Shown here: positions 51,417 through 62,185 of the stretch, piece by piece
Layout: every line of letters starts with the position of its first letter
Position numbering within the stretch: the stretch's first letter is position 1
Assembly (NCBI RefSeq): GCF_004011805.1
Contig: NZ_ML137196.1
Span: forward strand, 752,154-816,153
DNA from: Piscinibacter defluvii
Lineage (GTDB): Bacteria; Pseudomonadota; Gammaproteobacteria; Burkholderiales; Burkholderiaceae_C
Direction of reading: 5' to 3'
Length of the DNA: 64,000 bases
Position numbers and translations under genes: made by a program
Notes under the pieces: model-generated
What the model was told of the DNA's origin: nothing
Seen by the model: only the letters and a program-made list of their open reading frames with translations
The model's database searches: none

Positions 51417-53410
51417 TTCGCGCCCTCCTGCTGGGCCAGACGGGCGCCGGTCGACAGGTCGATGGTCGCCGCGCCGGGCAGCAGCACCTCGGCAGCCGGA
51501 CGCGGCTTGCCCACCGGCGTGGTGGACTTGCCCTCGCGTGTCAGCGCCAGGTCCTCCTCGCTGGGCACGCTGCCGTTGAACAGGTAGTCGAACACGCGCC
51601 GGCTGATCGGCGCGGCCGCCTCGGAGCCGAAGCCCGCGTTCTCGACGATGATGGCCAGCGCCACCGTCGGCGCCTCCACCGGTCCGAAGGCCATGTAGAG
51701 CGAGTGGTCGCGCTGGTGCTCCTCGAGCTTGGCGGCGTTGTACTTCTCGTTCTGCCGGATGCCGACCGCCTGCGCGGTGCCGGTCTTGCCGCCGGTCTTG
51801 TAGTTCGCGCCGAGGTACGAGCGCACCGAGGTGCCCTCCTGCGTGACGCCGTGCAGCGCGCGGTTGATCAGCTCCACGTGTTCGGGCTTGAACGGCAGCG
51901 GCTCCAGCGCGTCGCTGGCCATGCGCCGGCGCTCGCGCGTCACCACGTCCTCGATCTCGCGCACCAGGCGCGGCTTGTAGCGCTGCCCGCCGGACACCAG
52001 CGTGGCCGTCGCGGCGGCCATCTGCAGCATCGTGAAGTTGTTGTAGCCCTGGCCGATGCCCAGCGAGATGGTCTCGCCGGCGTACCACTTCTGCAGCTCC
52101 GGCTTCTTGTAGGCGCGGCGCTTCCACTCGGTGGAGGGCAGCAGCCCGGTGACCTCGCCCTCCACGTCGATGCCGGTCTTGCGGCCGAAGCCGAAGGGCT
52201 CGAGCTGCTCGTGCATCAGGTCCACGCCCATCTCGTTGGCCAGCGAGTAGTAGTAGACGTTGCTCGACTTGACGATGCTGCGCACCATGTCGACCGGCCC
52301 GAGCCCGTGGTCGCCGTGGCTGCGGAAGGTGTGGTTGCCGAACACGAAGCTGCCGTTGTCCTGGATGACGACGCTCGGGCCGCGCTTGCCGGTGTTCAGC
52401 GCGGCCATCGCCATGAAGGGCTTGAAGGTCGAGCCCGGCGGGTAGGTGCCGCGCAGCGCGCGGTTCAGCAGCGGCTTGTCGATCGACTCGTTGAGTTCCT
52501 TCCAGGAGTCCGAGTCGATGCCGTCGACGAACAGGTTCGGGTCGAAGGTCGGCTTGCTGACGAAGGCCAGCACCTCGCCGTTGCGCGGGTCCAGCGCCAC
52601 CAGCGCCCCGCGCCGGTCGCCGAACATCTGCTCGACCAGCGCCTGCAGCCGGATGTCCACCGACAGGATCACCATGTTGCCGGGCGTGGCCGGGTTGCTC
52701 TTCAGGCGCCGCACCGGGCGCCCGCCGGCGCTGGTCTCGACCTCCTCGAAGCCGGTGGTGCCGTGCAGCTCGGCCTCGTAGCTCTGCTCGATGCCGAGCT
52801 TGCCGATGTACTCGGTGCCGCGGTAGTTGGCCGCCTCCTCCGACTCGTCGATCTTCTCCTTCTCGGCCTGGTTGATGCGCCCGATGTAGCCGAGCAGGTG
52901 GCTGCCGGTCTCGCCCAGCGGGTAGTTGCGGAACAGCCGCGCCTTGATCTCCACGCCCGGAAAGCGGAAGCGCTGCGCGGTGAACCGCGCCACCTCCTCG
53001 TCGGTGAGCTTGGTGCGGATCGGCAGCGACTCGATGCTCTTGCTCTCCTCCAGCAGACGCCTGAAGCGCTTGCGGTCGCGCGTCTGGATGTCGACGATCT
53101 CGGCCAGACGGTCGATCAGCGGCTCGAGCTCGCCGGCCTTGGCCGGCGTGATCTCCAGCGTGTAGGCGGAGTAGTTGTTGGCCAGGATGACGCCGTTGCG
53201 GTCGACGATCAGCCCGCGGTTGGGCACGATCGGCACCACGGCGATGCGGTTGTTCTCGGCCTGGGTCGAGAGCTCGTCGTGCTTGTAGATCTGCAGGTGC
53301 ACGAGCCGCGCGGCGAGCAGCCCGAAGGCGAAGAGCACGAACAGCGCCGCAGCGACCAGCCGCGTGTTGAAACGCGACAGTTCCTGCTCGACGTTCCGGA
53401 TCTCGGTCAT
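51413..53410 (-). CDS. mrdA: Penicillin-binding protein 2 (elongasome transpeptidase)
   Basis: The 665-residue class B PBP has one membrane helix (about 20-40), a pedestal domain (NRGLIVDRNGVILANN, QTRDRKRFRRLLEES) and a transpeptidase domain with active Ser327 in PPGSTFKPFMAM, SSNVYYYSLANEMG, and KTGGKTGTAQAVG. It cross-links side-wall peptidoglycan with RodA and MreC. The ATG at 53410 opens MTEIRNVEQELSRFNTRL. It lies about 110 bases downstream of mreD, and this gap holds the fourth palindromic repeat copy. Confidence 0.97.
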   Translation of the reverse strand: MTEIRNVEQELSRFNTRLVAAALFVLFAFGLLAARLVHLQIYKHDELSTQAENNRIAVVPIVPNRGLIVDRNGVILANNYSAYTLEITPAKAGELEPLIDRLAEIVDIQTRDRKRFRRLLEESKSIESLPIRTKLTDEEVARFTAQRFRFPGVEIKARLFRNYPLGETGSHLLGYIGRINQAEKEKIDESEEAANYRGTEYIGKLGIEQSYEAELHGTTGFEEVETSAGGRPVRRLKSNPATPGNMVILSVDIRLQALVEQMFGDRRGALVALDPRNGEVLAFVSKPTFDPNLFVDGIDSDSWKELNESIDKPLLNRALRGTYPPGSTFKPFMAMAALNTGKRGPSVVIQDNGSFVFGNHTFRSHGDHGLGPVDMVRSIVKSSNVYYYSLANEMGVDLMHEQLEPFGFGRKTGIDVEGEVTGLLPSTEWKRRAYKKPELQKWYAGETISLGIGQGYNNFTMLQMAAATATLVSGGQRYKPRLVREIEDVVTRERRRMASDALEPLPFKPEHVELINRALHGVTQEGTSVRSYLGANYKTGGKTGTAQAVGIRQNEKYNAAKLEEHQRDHSLYMAFGPVEAPTVALAIIVENAGFGSEAAAPISRRVFDYLFNGSVPSEEDLALTREGKSTTPVGKPRPAAEVLLPGAATIDLSTGARLAQQEGAK

Positions 53411-53414
53411 GACG

Positions 53415-53483
53415 ACCCCTCGCCCGACGGGTACGTCGGTCGATCCCCCGCGGGGATGCGGGCCGGCTTGGGAGCGGCCCGGC
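53415..53483 (+). repeat. Dispersed palindromic repeat, copy 4 (diverged, opposite orientation)
   Basis: Read on the plus strand it has GATCCCCCGCGGGGATGCGG, then CCGGCTTGGGAGCGGCCCGG, which aligns with CTGCCCCCCGAGGGGGCGCA and CATCCTTGGGACGGCCCGG of copy 1. The first half (ACCCCTCGCCCGACGGG) is degenerate. It lies between mreD and mrdA. Confidence 0.6.
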
Positions 53484-53519
53484 GCTCGGCCCGTAGAGCC
53501 TCGGTGGCGACCCGAACCT

Positions 53520-54038
53520 TCATAGAGGTCTATTCTCGTCCGGGTCCGGCGGCCGGCGCTGCGGGGCGAGCAGCAGCCAGGTGGCAATCGGCCACAGCAG
53601 CGCCTCGATCACCGGGGCCACCAGCATGTTCCAGCCCGGGAACATGCCACCGGCCAGCATGCGCACCACCAGCGACACCAGGTGCGCGGCGAAGAACAGC
53701 GGCAGGATCTGCACGGCCTGCGAGGGCACCGTGAACCACAGCAGCCGGCGGTGGATGGTGATCGCGAAGAAGCTCAGCAGCGTGTAGGCGAGCGCGTGCT
53801 GGCCGAGCACGGCGCCGTCGTGCACGTCCATCATCAGCCCGAACAGGAAGGCCGCGCCAACGCCGACCCGACGCGCCTGGTGCACGTTCCAGAACACCAG
53901 CACCACGGCCAGGAAGTCCGGCATCGCCGGCACCCGGCCCAGCGGCACCAGGTTGAGCAGGAAGGCCAGCAGCAGCGTGAACCAGACGAACAGCGGGTTC
54001 GCCGGCAGCAGCAGGGCGTCGCCACGGGGAAGGATCAC
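53520..54038 (-). CDS. mreD: Rod-shape-determining protein MreD
   Basis: The 172-residue inner-membrane protein has five hydrophobic segments and MreD motifs PDFLAVVLVFWNVHQARRVGVGAAFLFGLMMDVHDGAVLGQHALAYTLLSFFAI. It joins MreC and RodA/PBP2 in the elongasome. It starts at GTG 54038, overlapping the mreC stop by GTGA. The length is typical. Confidence 0.95.
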   Translation of the reverse strand: MILPRGDALLLPANPLFVWFTLLLAFLLNLVPLGRVPAMPDFLAVVLVFWNVHQARRVGVGAAFLFGLMMDVHDGAVLGQHALAYTLLSFFAITIHRRLLWFTVPSQAVQILPLFFAAHLVSLVVRMLAGGMFPGWNMLVAPVIEALLWPIATWLLLAPQRRPPDPDENRPL

Positions 54039-54946
54039 TTGCGCCCTCCCCGCCGCGGCGGCACCGGCGTCTCCTCGACCGGCGCGGGCGGGCGCGGCAT
54101 CTGCAGGCCCATCGGCTCGAGCACCAGCACGTGGCGCACCGCGTCGGAGGCGGCCACCGGCTCGAGCAGGATGCGGGCGAAGCCGGAGTCGACCTTGCGG
54201 TCGACCAGCGTCACCCGGGCCACCGGCAGCCCCGGCGGGTAGACGCCGTCGACACCGGAGGTGGTGAGCAGGTCGCCGACCTGCACGTCGGCGTTGCCGG
54301 CCATGAAGCGCAGCTCCATGCCGGTGCGTGCGCCGAAGGCCGCGCCGCGCAGCAGGTTGCGGCTGTTCAGCACCGGGATGGCCGCGTCCTTGTCGGTCAG
54401 CAGCGTCACCTCGGAGAACAGCGGGTAGACCCGCGTCACCTGGCCAAGCACCCCGGCCTCGTTGATCACCGGGGCGGCCTGCGCCACGCCATGGGTCGCG
54501 CCGCGGTCGATGATCACCTTGCGCGAGAACGGGTCGGGTGCGTCGTACAGCACCTCGGCGGCGAGTGACTTGACGGTCAGTGCCGGGCGCAGCTCCAGCA
54601 GTGCACGCAGCCGGCCGTTCTCGGCCTGCAGCTGTTCCACGCGCAGCGCCCGCTCCGACTGGCGTGCCAGGTCGAGCCGGGCCTGCTCCTCGCTGGCCAG
54701 CGCCTGGCGCAGGCCGAGCAGGTAGGTGCCGCCGCCGCGCACCATCTCCACCGGCACCAGCAACGCCCGCTCGACCGGGTGCAGCACGGTCGCGAGGCCG
54801 GCGCGCAGCGGCACGGTGAGCTTGAAGCGCGTGTCGGCCACCATCAGGAACAGCGCCAGCGCCGCGAAGAAGGTCAGCTTCGTCAGTGCCGAGGGGCCCT
54901 GGCGGAAGAAGGGCGGCGGCGTCCGGTCGAGGGTGCCGAGCGGCAT
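54035..54946 (-). CDS. mreC: Rod-shape-determining protein MreC
   Basis: The 303-residue protein has one membrane helix (about 22-40), a coiled coil (about 60-115; LRQALASEEQARLDLARQSERALRVEQLQAENGRLRALL) and the two-lobed beta domain (IDRGATHGVAQAAPVINEAGVLGQVTRV, SEVTLLTDKDAAIPV, LLTTSGVDGVYPPGLPVA). It links MreB to the wall-synthesis enzymes. The C-terminal tail is Pro/Arg-rich. It lies 21 bases downstream of mreB. Confidence 0.96.
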   Translation of the reverse strand: MPLGTLDRTPPPFFRQGPSALTKLTFFAALALFLMVADTRFKLTVPLRAGLATVLHPVERALLVPVEMVRGGGTYLLGLRQALASEEQARLDLARQSERALRVEQLQAENGRLRALLELRPALTVKSLAAEVLYDAPDPFSRKVIIDRGATHGVAQAAPVINEAGVLGQVTRVYPLFSEVTLLTDKDAAIPVLNSRNLLRGAAFGARTGMELRFMAGNADVQVGDLLTTSGVDGVYPPGLPVARVTLVDRKVDSGFARILLEPVAASDAVRHVLVLEPMGLQMPRPPAPVEETPVPPRRGGRK

Positions 54947-54967
54947 GGCCTCAGGCCCCGGACCCGG

Positions 54968-56098
<1,131 letters not shown>

Positions 56099-56158
56099 TC
56101 ATTGACCTCGAACAGGGCCGCTTTCACCCTGTTTCCGAGCCCTCCCGAGTCACCCTCC

Positions 56159-56458
56159 ATGGCCCTGACACCGCAGGACGTCAGCCGCATCGCCCACCTC
56201 GCCCGGCTGGAGCTCACGCCCGCCGAGCAGGCGGCGCTGCTGGCGCAACTCAACGGCTTCTTCTCGATCGTCGAGCAGATGAGCGCGGTCGACACCGGCG
56301 GCGTCGAGCCGCTGTACACGCCGCTGTCGGCGCTGCAGCAGGTCGCGCTGCGGCTGCGCGAGGATGCGGTCACCGAGGCCGACCGGCGCGAGGCCAACCA
56401 GCGCAGCGCCCCGGCCGTCGAGGACGGGCTGTTCCTCGTGCCGAAGGTGATCGAATGA
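56159..56458 (+). CDS. gatC: Asp-tRNA(Asn)/Glu-tRNA(Gln) amidotransferase subunit C
   Basis: The 99-residue subunit ([41 protein letters not shown]) wraps around GatA and GatB and stabilises the complex. The C-terminal [18 protein letters not shown] is diagnostic. Its stop overlaps the gatA ATG (ATGA). The start at 56159 is set by homology. Confidence 0.96.
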   Translation: MALTPQDVSRIAHLARLELTPAEQAALLAQLNGFFSIVEQMSAVDTGGVEPLYTPLSALQQVALRLREDAVTEADRREANQRSAPAVEDGLFLVPKVIE

Positions 56459-57945
56459 GTGCGGCCCTGCACGAGCGCGGCGTGGCCGAACTCGGTGCCG
56501 CGCTGGCCGCGCGCGAGGTCTCCGGCGTCGAGCTGGCGACGCACTTCCTTGCCCGCCTCGAAGCACACCGCGGCCTCGGCGCCGTGCTCGCCAGCGACCC
56601 CGAGGCCGCGCTCGCGCAGGCCCGCGCCGCCGACGCGCGGCGCGCCCGCGGCGAGACCGGCGCGCTGCTGGGCGTGCCGATCGCGCACAAGGACATCTTC
56701 GTCACCGAGGGCCTGCCCACCAGCGCCGGCTCGAGGATGCTCGAGGGCTACCGCAGTCCGTTCGACGCCACCGTCGTGCAGCGCCTGGCCGAGGCCGGCA
56801 CGGTGACGCTGGCCAAGCTGAACTGCGACGAGTTCGCGATGGGCTCGTCCAACGAGAACTCGGCCTGGGGCGCGGTGCGCAACCCCTGGGACACGAGCCG
56901 CGTGCCCGGCGGCTCCTCGGGCGGCTCGGCGGCCGCAGTGGCGGCGCGCCTGGTGCCCGCGGCCACCGGCACCGACACCGGCGGCTCGATCCGCCAGCCG
57001 GCCAGCTTTTCCGGCATCACCGGCATCAAGCCGACCTACGGTACCTGCTCGCGCTACGGCATGGTGGCCTTCGCCTCCAGCCTCGACCAGGCCGGCCCGA
57101 TGGCCCGCTCGGCGGCCGACTGCGCGCTGCTGCTGTCGGCGATGAGCGGCTTCGACCCGCGCGACGCCACCAGCGCCGAGCGCCCGGCGCAGGACTTCCA
57201 CGCGCAGATGCTCGCGCCGCGCCCGGGTGCGGGTGCGGTGCGCCCGCTCGAAGGCCTGCGCATCGGGCTGCCGAGCGAGTTCTTCCCCGCCGCGCTGGCG
57301 GCCGACGTGGACGGCGCGGTGCGCGCGGCGCTGGCCGAACTCGAGAAGCTCGGCGCCACGCTGGTGGACGTGAGCCTGCCGCGCACCGAGCTCTCGATCC
57401 CGGTCTACTACATCATCGCGCCGGCCGAGGCCAGCTCGAACCTGTCGCGCTTCGACGGGGTGCGCTACGGCCACCGCGCGGCGCAGTACAAGGACCTGCT
57501 GGACATGTACAAGAAGAGCCGCAGCGAAGGCTTCGGCCCGGAGGTCAAGCGCCGCATCATGATCGGCACCTACGTGCTGAGCCACGGCTACTACGACGCC
57601 TACTACCTGCAGGCGCAGAAGCTACGCCGCATGATCGCGGACGACTTCCAGCGCTGCTTCACGCAGTGCGACCTGATCGCCGGCCCGGTGGCGCCGTCGG
57701 TGGCCTGGAAGCTCGGCGCGCAGGAGAACGACCCGGTCGCCGCGTACCTCGCCGACATCTTCACCCTGCCCGCCAGCCTGGCCGGCCTGCCCGGCATGAG
57801 CGTGCCGGCGGGATTCGGCGAAGCGGGCATGCCGGTGGGCCTGCAGCTGATCGGCAACTATTTCCAGGAGGGGACGCTGCTGCATGCGGCGCACGCCTTC
57901 CAGCAGGCCACCGACTGGCACCGCCGCGTGCCCGCCGGCTACTGA
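56455..57945 (+). CDS. gatA: Asp-tRNA(Asn)/Glu-tRNA(Gln) amidotransferase subunit A
   Basis: GatA is the amidase that releases ammonia from glutamine. The 496-residue protein has the Ser-cisSer-Lys triad: Lys79 in VPIAHKDIF, the [14 protein letters not shown] segment, and nucleophile Ser178 in [41 protein letters not shown] follows. It is translationally coupled to gatC and sits 13 bases before gatB. The presence of gatCAB implies that this organism makes Gln-tRNA and/or Asn-tRNA by the indirect route. Confidence 0.97.
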   Translation: MSAALHERGVAELGAALAAREVSGVELATHFLARLEAHRGLGAVLASDPEAALAQARAADARRARGETGALLGVPIAHKDIFVTEGLPTSAGSRMLEGYRSPFDATVVQRLAEAGTVTLAKLNCDEFAMGSSNENSAWGAVRNPWDTSRVPGGSSGGSAAAVAARLVPAATGTDTGGSIRQPASFSGITGIKPTYGTCSRYGMVAFASSLDQAGPMARSAADCALLLSAMSGFDPRDATSAERPAQDFHAQMLAPRPGAGAVRPLEGLRIGLPSEFFPAALAADVDGAVRAALAELEKLGATLVDVSLPRTELSIPVYYIIAPAEASSNLSRFDGVRYGHRAAQYKDLLDMYKKSRSEGFGPEVKRRIMIGTYVLSHGYYDAYYLQAQKLRRMIADDFQRCFTQCDLIAGPVAPSVAWKLGAQENDPVAAYLADIFTLPASLAGLPGMSVPAGFGEAGMPVGLQLIGNYFQEGTLLHAAHAFQQATDWHRRVPAGY

Positions 57946-57958
57946 TTGCCTCAGCACC

Positions 57959-59410
57959 ATGAGCCAACCGACGTTGATCCGCGGCTACGAGGTCGTCATC
58001 GGCCTCGAGACGCATGCCCAGCTCTCGACGCAGTCCAAGGCCTTCAGCGGCGCCAGCACGCGCTTCGGCGCGGCGCCCAACACCCAGGCCTGCGCGGTGG
58101 ACCTCGCGCTGCCCGGCACGCTGCCGGTGCTCAACCGCGGCGCGGTCGAGCGCGCAATCCGCTTCGGCCTGGCGGTCGGCGCGACGGTCGCGCCGCTGTC
58201 GATCTTCGCGCGCAAGAACTACTTCTACCCCGACCTGCCCAAGGGCTACCAGATCAGCCAGTACGAGACGCCGGTGGTGCAGGGCGGCGAGGTCGAGTTC
58301 TACGTCGGCGAGGCGCGCCACGTGGTGCACCTGACCCGCGCCCACCTCGAGGAGGATGCCGGCAAGTCGCTGCACGAGGACTACCACGGCCTGACCGGCA
58401 TCGACCTGAACCGCGCCGGCACGCCGCTGCTGGAGATCGTCACCGAGCCCGACATGCGCAGTTCGGCCGAGGCCGCGGCCTATGCGAAGGCCCTGCACGC
58501 GCTCGTCGTCTGGCTCGACATCTGCGACGGCAACATGCAGGAAGGCTCGTTCCGCTGCGACGCCAACGTCTCGGTGCGCCGGCCCGGCGCGCCGTTCGGC
58601 ACGCGGCGCGAGATCAAGAACCTGAACAGCTTCAAGTTCCTGCAGCAGGCGATCGACTTCGAGGTGCAGTGGCAGATCGACCTGATCGAGGACGGCGGCA
58701 GCGTCCAGCAGGCCACCGTGCTGTTCGACCCGGCCAGCGGCGAGACACGGGCGATGCGCACCAAGGAAGACGCGCACGACTACCGCTACTTCCCCGACCC
58801 CGACCTGCCGCCGCTGGTGATCGCCCCCGAGTGGGTCGAGCGCGTGAAGGGCCAGATGCCCGAGCTGCCGCGCGCGATGGGCGAGCGCTTCCAGCGCGAG
58901 TACGGCCTGCCGGCCTACGACGCGACGATGATGACGCAGTCCAAGGCCTTCGGCGCCTTCTACGAGGCGACCGCCAGGGCCTGCGGCCAGCCCAAGCTGG
59001 CGGCCAACTGGCTGATGGGCGAGGTCTCGCGCCGGCTCAATGCCGAGGACCAGTCCATCGAGGCGAGCCCGGTCTCGGCGGCGCAGCTGGCCGCGCTGAT
59101 CGGCCGCATCGCCGACGGCACGATCTCCAACAACGGCGCCCGGCAGGTGTTCGATGCCCTGTGGAGCGGCGCGGGCCACGAGGTCGACGCGGTGATCGAG
59201 GCGCGCGGCCTGAAGCAGATGTCCGACAGCGGCGAGCTGGAGCGCATCGTCGACGACGTGCTGGCGGCCAACGCGAAGTCCGTCGAGGAGTTCCGCGCCG
59301 GCAAGGAAAAGGCCTTCAACGCGCTGGTCGGCCAGGCCATGAAGGCGACCAAGGGCAAGGCCAACCCGGCCCAGGTCAACGAGCTGCTGCGGAAGAAGCT
59401 AGGCGGGTGA
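57959..59410 (+). CDS. gatB: Asp-tRNA(Asn)/Glu-tRNA(Gln) amidotransferase subunit B
   Basis: GatB phosphorylates the mischarged tRNA and transfers ammonia to it. The 483-residue protein starts [31 protein letters not shown] and has [27 protein letters not shown]-like [32 protein letters not shown], and the C-terminal YqeY-like tail domain (about 330-483). The stop overlaps the convergent secreted-protein gene by 12 bases. A complete copy. Confidence 0.97.
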   Translation: MSQPTLIRGYEVVIGLETHAQLSTQSKAFSGASTRFGAAPNTQACAVDLALPGTLPVLNRGAVERAIRFGLAVGATVAPLSIFARKNYFYPDLPKGYQISQYETPVVQGGEVEFYVGEARHVVHLTRAHLEEDAGKSLHEDYHGLTGIDLNRAGTPLLEIVTEPDMRSSAEAAAYAKALHALVVWLDICDGNMQEGSFRCDANVSVRRPGAPFGTRREIKNLNSFKFLQQAIDFEVQWQIDLIEDGGSVQQATVLFDPASGETRAMRTKEDAHDYRYFPDPDLPPLVIAPEWVERVKGQMPELPRAMGERFQREYGLPAYDATMMTQSKAFGAFYEATARACGQPKLAANWLMGEVSRRLNAEDQSIEASPVSAAQLAALIGRIADGTISNNGARQVFDALWSGAGHEVDAVIEARGLKQMSDSGELERIVDDVLAANAKSVEEFRAGKEKAFNALVGQAMKATKGKANPAQVNELLRKKLGG

Positions 59411-60115
59411 CTTGGGTGCCGAGGCCGGCGCGGAGGCGGCCGGCGCGCTGGCCGGCAGCGCCGTCGGCAGCGGCCCGAGCGTGCCGGGCAGGGCACCGGC
59501 CCAGAGCTTGCGCAGGCGCTCGAGCTCGGCGTCGTACAGCGCGTTGATGCGCACCAGCTCGGTCTGCTGGTTGGCAATCAGCGTGCGCTGCGCCTCCGTG
59601 GCCGCCTCGTTGCCCTCGATCTGCTGCTTGAGCTTCACCGGCAGCGGCTTGCCGACGTAGAACTCGGTCTCGTCGTTCAGCGGCTTGCGCTCCTTCTGCA
59701 GTCGCTCCAGGCGCGCCTCCGACACCTTCAGGCCCTTGCGCACGTCTTCCAGCGCCGCCTCGCGCGCCTTGTCGTGCGCCGCCTGGGTCGGGAAGCGCTG
59801 CAGCAGGTTGCGGTCGCGCCGCACCCATTCGCGCCGGTTGGCACGCTCCAGCGCGGCCTGCGCCTCCCGCTCCTCGGCCGCGGCGCGCTCGTCGGCGGTC
59901 ATGGTCGGCGGCACGATGCGGCGCACCGAGCCGTCGGAGTTCAGCAGGCGCTGCTCGCGCGTCAGGCATTCGGCGATCGGCCGGTCGGAGGTGATGCGCT
60001 TGCCGTTGACCTCGCAGCTATAGATGCCCGGGCCCTGGGCCCGGACCGGCGCGCCGCCGCCCAGCAGCACGAGCGCTGCGAAGGCGGCCGGGACAGCGAG
60101 CTGGGTTGGACGCAT
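59399..60115 (-). CDS. Periplasmic coiled-coil protein with a DUF4124-like N-terminus
   Basis: The 238-residue product has a signal peptide ([17 protein letters not shown]) followed by [37 protein letters not shown], the DUF4124-like beta hairpin that often precedes periplasmic modules. Residues 70-200 are strongly helical and charged ([36 protein letters not shown]), a probable coiled coil. A Pro/Ala-rich tail ends SAPKSPA. Function is unknown. It begins 1 base before the pyrE stop region and is probably on the pyrE transcript. Confidence 0.75.
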   Translation of the reverse strand: MRPTQLAVPAAFAALVLLGGGAPVRAQGPGIYSCEVNGKRITSDRPIAECLTREQRLLNSDGSVRRIVPPTMTADERAAAEEREAQAALERANRREWVRRDRNLLQRFPTQAAHDKAREAALEDVRKGLKVSEARLERLQKERKPLNDETEFYVGKPLPVKLKQQIEGNEAATEAQRTLIANQQTELVRINALYDAELERLRKLWAGALPGTLGPLPTALPASAPAASAPASAPKSPA

Positions 60116-60781
60116 TCAGACTCCGTACCGCTCCCGGTACGTCGCGACGCTCGCGAAGTGAGCGCTCAGCGCCGGGTCGTCATTGGACGACAAGTATTGC
60201 AGCAAGTCGGAAAGCGTCGCAATCGAAACCACGGTCAATCCCAGTCGTTGCTGGACATACTGCACGGCCGACCAGGGTTGGTCGACACCGTTCTCGGCCG
60301 CCTTCTCCTGCCGGTCCAGCGCGATGGCCACGCCGCAGGGGGTGGCCCCCGCCGCCTGGATCATCGCGATCGACTCGCGCACCGACGTGCCGGCCGAGAT
60401 CACGTCGTCGATGACCAGAACGCGCCCGACCACCTTTGCGCCGACCAGCGTGCCGCCTTCGCCGTGATCCTTGGCTTCCTTGCGGTTGTAGGCGAAGGGC
60501 ACGTTGCGGCCGAGCCGTGCCAGCTCGATGGCCACCGCGGCCGCCAGGGTGATGCCCTTGTAGGCCGGGCCGAACAGCATGTCGAACGCGAGGCCGGAAG
60601 CCACCAGGCGCCGCGCATAGAATTCCGCCAGGCGGCCCAGCTTGGCGCCGTCGTCGAACAGGCCGGCGTTGAAGAAATAGGGCGACAGCCGCCCGGCCTT
60701 GGTCTTGAACTCACCGAATCGCAGCACGCCCGCCTGCACGGCGAAGCGGACGAAGTCCTGGGCGAGGGCGTCGGTGGTCAT
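60116..60781 (-). CDS. pyrE: Orotate phosphoribosyltransferase
   Basis: PyrE makes orotidine monophosphate from orotate and PRPP in pyrimidine synthesis. The 221-residue protein has FKTKAGRLSPYFFNAGLFDDG, FGPAYKGITLAAAVAIEL, the KEAKDHGEGG loop and the PRPP motif VLVIDDVISAGTSVRESI. The ATG at 60781 is only 12 bases from the divergent xth start, so each promoter must lie inside the other gene. The downstream secreted protein gene starts at its stop. Confidence 0.97.
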   Translation of the reverse strand: MTTDALAQDFVRFAVQAGVLRFGEFKTKAGRLSPYFFNAGLFDDGAKLGRLAEFYARRLVASGLAFDMLFGPAYKGITLAAAVAIELARLGRNVPFAYNRKEAKDHGEGGTLVGAKVVGRVLVIDDVISAGTSVRESIAMIQAAGATPCGVAIALDRQEKAAENGVDQPWSAVQYVQQRLGLTVVSIATLSDLLQYLSSNDDPALSAHFASVATYRERYGV

Positions 60782-60793
60782 CCGGGGGCTTCC

Positions 60794-61579
60794 TTGTTCC
60801 GTCTCGTCACGCTGAACCTGAACGGCATCCGCTCGGCGGCCAGCAAGGGCTTCGAAGCCTGGGCCGAAGGCACGGCGGCCGATTGTATGGGGGTGCAGGA
60901 AGTCAAGGCCCAGCACGCCGACGTGGCCGGGCGCTTCGACACCGTGGCCGGCATGACCGGGCATTTCCACTTCGCCGAGAAGAAGGGCTACTCGGGCGTG
61001 GGCCTGTACACGCGCAAGAAGCCGAGCGCGGTGATCAGCGGCATCGGCAACCCCGAGTTCGACGCCGAGGGCCGCTACGTCGAGGCGCGCTTCGACAACG
61101 CGCGCCGCAAGCTCTCCATCATCAGCTGCTACTTCCCCAGCGGCAGCAGCGGCGAGGAGCGCCAGGCGGCCAAGTACCGCTTCCTGGCGCTGATCGCGCC
61201 GCACCTGGCCAGGCTGAAGGCGCAGCGCGAGTTCATCCTGGTGGGCGACGTGAACATCGCCCACAAGGAGATCGACCTGAAGAACTGGAAGGGCAACCAG
61301 AAGAACAGCGGCTTCCTGCCCGAGGAACGCGCCTGGATGACCGGGCTGCTGGAGGACATCGGCCTGGTCGACGTGTTCCGCACGCTCAACCCGCACCCCG
61401 AGCAGTACACCTGGTGGAGCAACCGCGGCCAGGCCTGGGCCAAGAACGTCGGCTGGCGGCTGGATTACCACCTGGCGACGCCCGGCATCGCGAAGAAGGC
61501 GGCGCGCGAGCACATCTACCTCGAGCAACGCTTCTCCGACCATGCCCCGCTGGTGATCGACTACGACTTCACCCTCTGA
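60794..61579 (+). CDS. xth: Exodeoxyribonuclease III (AP endonuclease)
   Basis: The 261-residue enzyme cuts at abasic sites and degrades 3' ends. Motifs are LVTLNLNGIRSAASKGF, DCMGVQEVKAQ (metal Glu), GDVNIAHKEIDLKN, WRLDYHLAT, and the catalytic FSDHAPLVIDYDF. No ATG or GTG precedes the conserved region in frame; a TTG at 60794 gives MFRLVTLNLNGIR and is taken as the start. It is divergent from pyrE with a 12-base gap. Confidence 0.95.
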   Translation: MFRLVTLNLNGIRSAASKGFEAWAEGTAADCMGVQEVKAQHADVAGRFDTVAGMTGHFHFAEKKGYSGVGLYTRKKPSAVISGIGNPEFDAEGRYVEARFDNARRKLSIISCYFPSGSSGEERQAAKYRFLALIAPHLARLKAQREFILVGDVNIAHKEIDLKNWKGNQKNSGFLPEERAWMTGLLEDIGLVDVFRTLNPHPEQYTWWSNRGQAWAKNVGWRLDYHLATPGIAKKAAREHIYLEQRFSDHAPLVIDYDFTL

Positions 61580-61603
61580 CACTTCGACCGCGAGGAGCAC
61601 GCC

Positions 61604-62185
61604 ATGCAGATCACGGACATCCTGGGCCAGATGGGCGGCCTGCGCTCGGTGGCGCGCGAACTCGGCATCGACGAGGCGCAGGCTGCGCGCGGCGCCGAGG
61701 CGCTGCTGCCGGCCATCCTCGGCGGCTTCAAGAAGCAGGCGCAGGCGCCGGCGGTCGGCCTGGAGGGCCTCGGCGGCCTGCTTGGCCAGCTCGGCGGCGC
61801 CGGCCTGGCCGACGAGGTGCTCGCGCCGCAACCCACCGACCTCGGCCGCGGCAACGACGTGCTGGGCCAGATCTTCGGCTCCAAGGACGTGAGCCGCACC
61901 GTGGCCGGCAACGCGGCCGCGCAGACCGGCCTGGACGCCGGCGTGCTGAAACAGATGCTGCCGATGCTGGCGATGCTGGTGGCCGGCGTGATGGCGCGCC
62001 AGGGCGGCGCGGCGGCGCCCCAGGCGGGCGGCCCGGGCGGCGGGCTCGGCGACCTGCTGGGCGGCCTGCTCGGCGGCGGCGCAGCGGCGGGTCGCGGCGG
62101 CGGCCTGGCGTCGATGCTCGACCTGGACGGCGACGGCAACCCGCTGGACGACATCCTGCAGATGGCCGGCAAGGCGCTGCGCTAG
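61604..62185 (+). CDS. DUF937 (YidB-like) protein
   Basis: The 193-residue protein matches DUF937: MQITDILGQMGGLRSVARELGIDEAQAARGAEALLPAILGG, LGQIFGSKDVSRTVAGNAAAQTGLD and QMLPMLAMLVAGVM. A Gly-rich linker and LASMLDLDGDGNPLDDIL (an EF-hand-like DxDxDG) follow. YidB relatives are of unknown function. Its TAG shares the CTAG palindrome with the stop of the convergent carboxylesterase gene. A GAGGAG ribosome-binding site is present. Confidence 0.85.
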   Translation: MQITDILGQMGGLRSVARELGIDEAQAARGAEALLPAILGGFKKQAQAPAVGLEGLGGLLGQLGGAGLADEVLAPQPTDLGRGNDVLGQIFGSKDVSRTVAGNAAAQTGLDAGVLKQMLPMLAMLVAGVMARQGGAAAPQAGGPGGGLGDLLGGLLGGGAAAGRGGGLASMLDLDGDGNPLDDILQMAGKALR

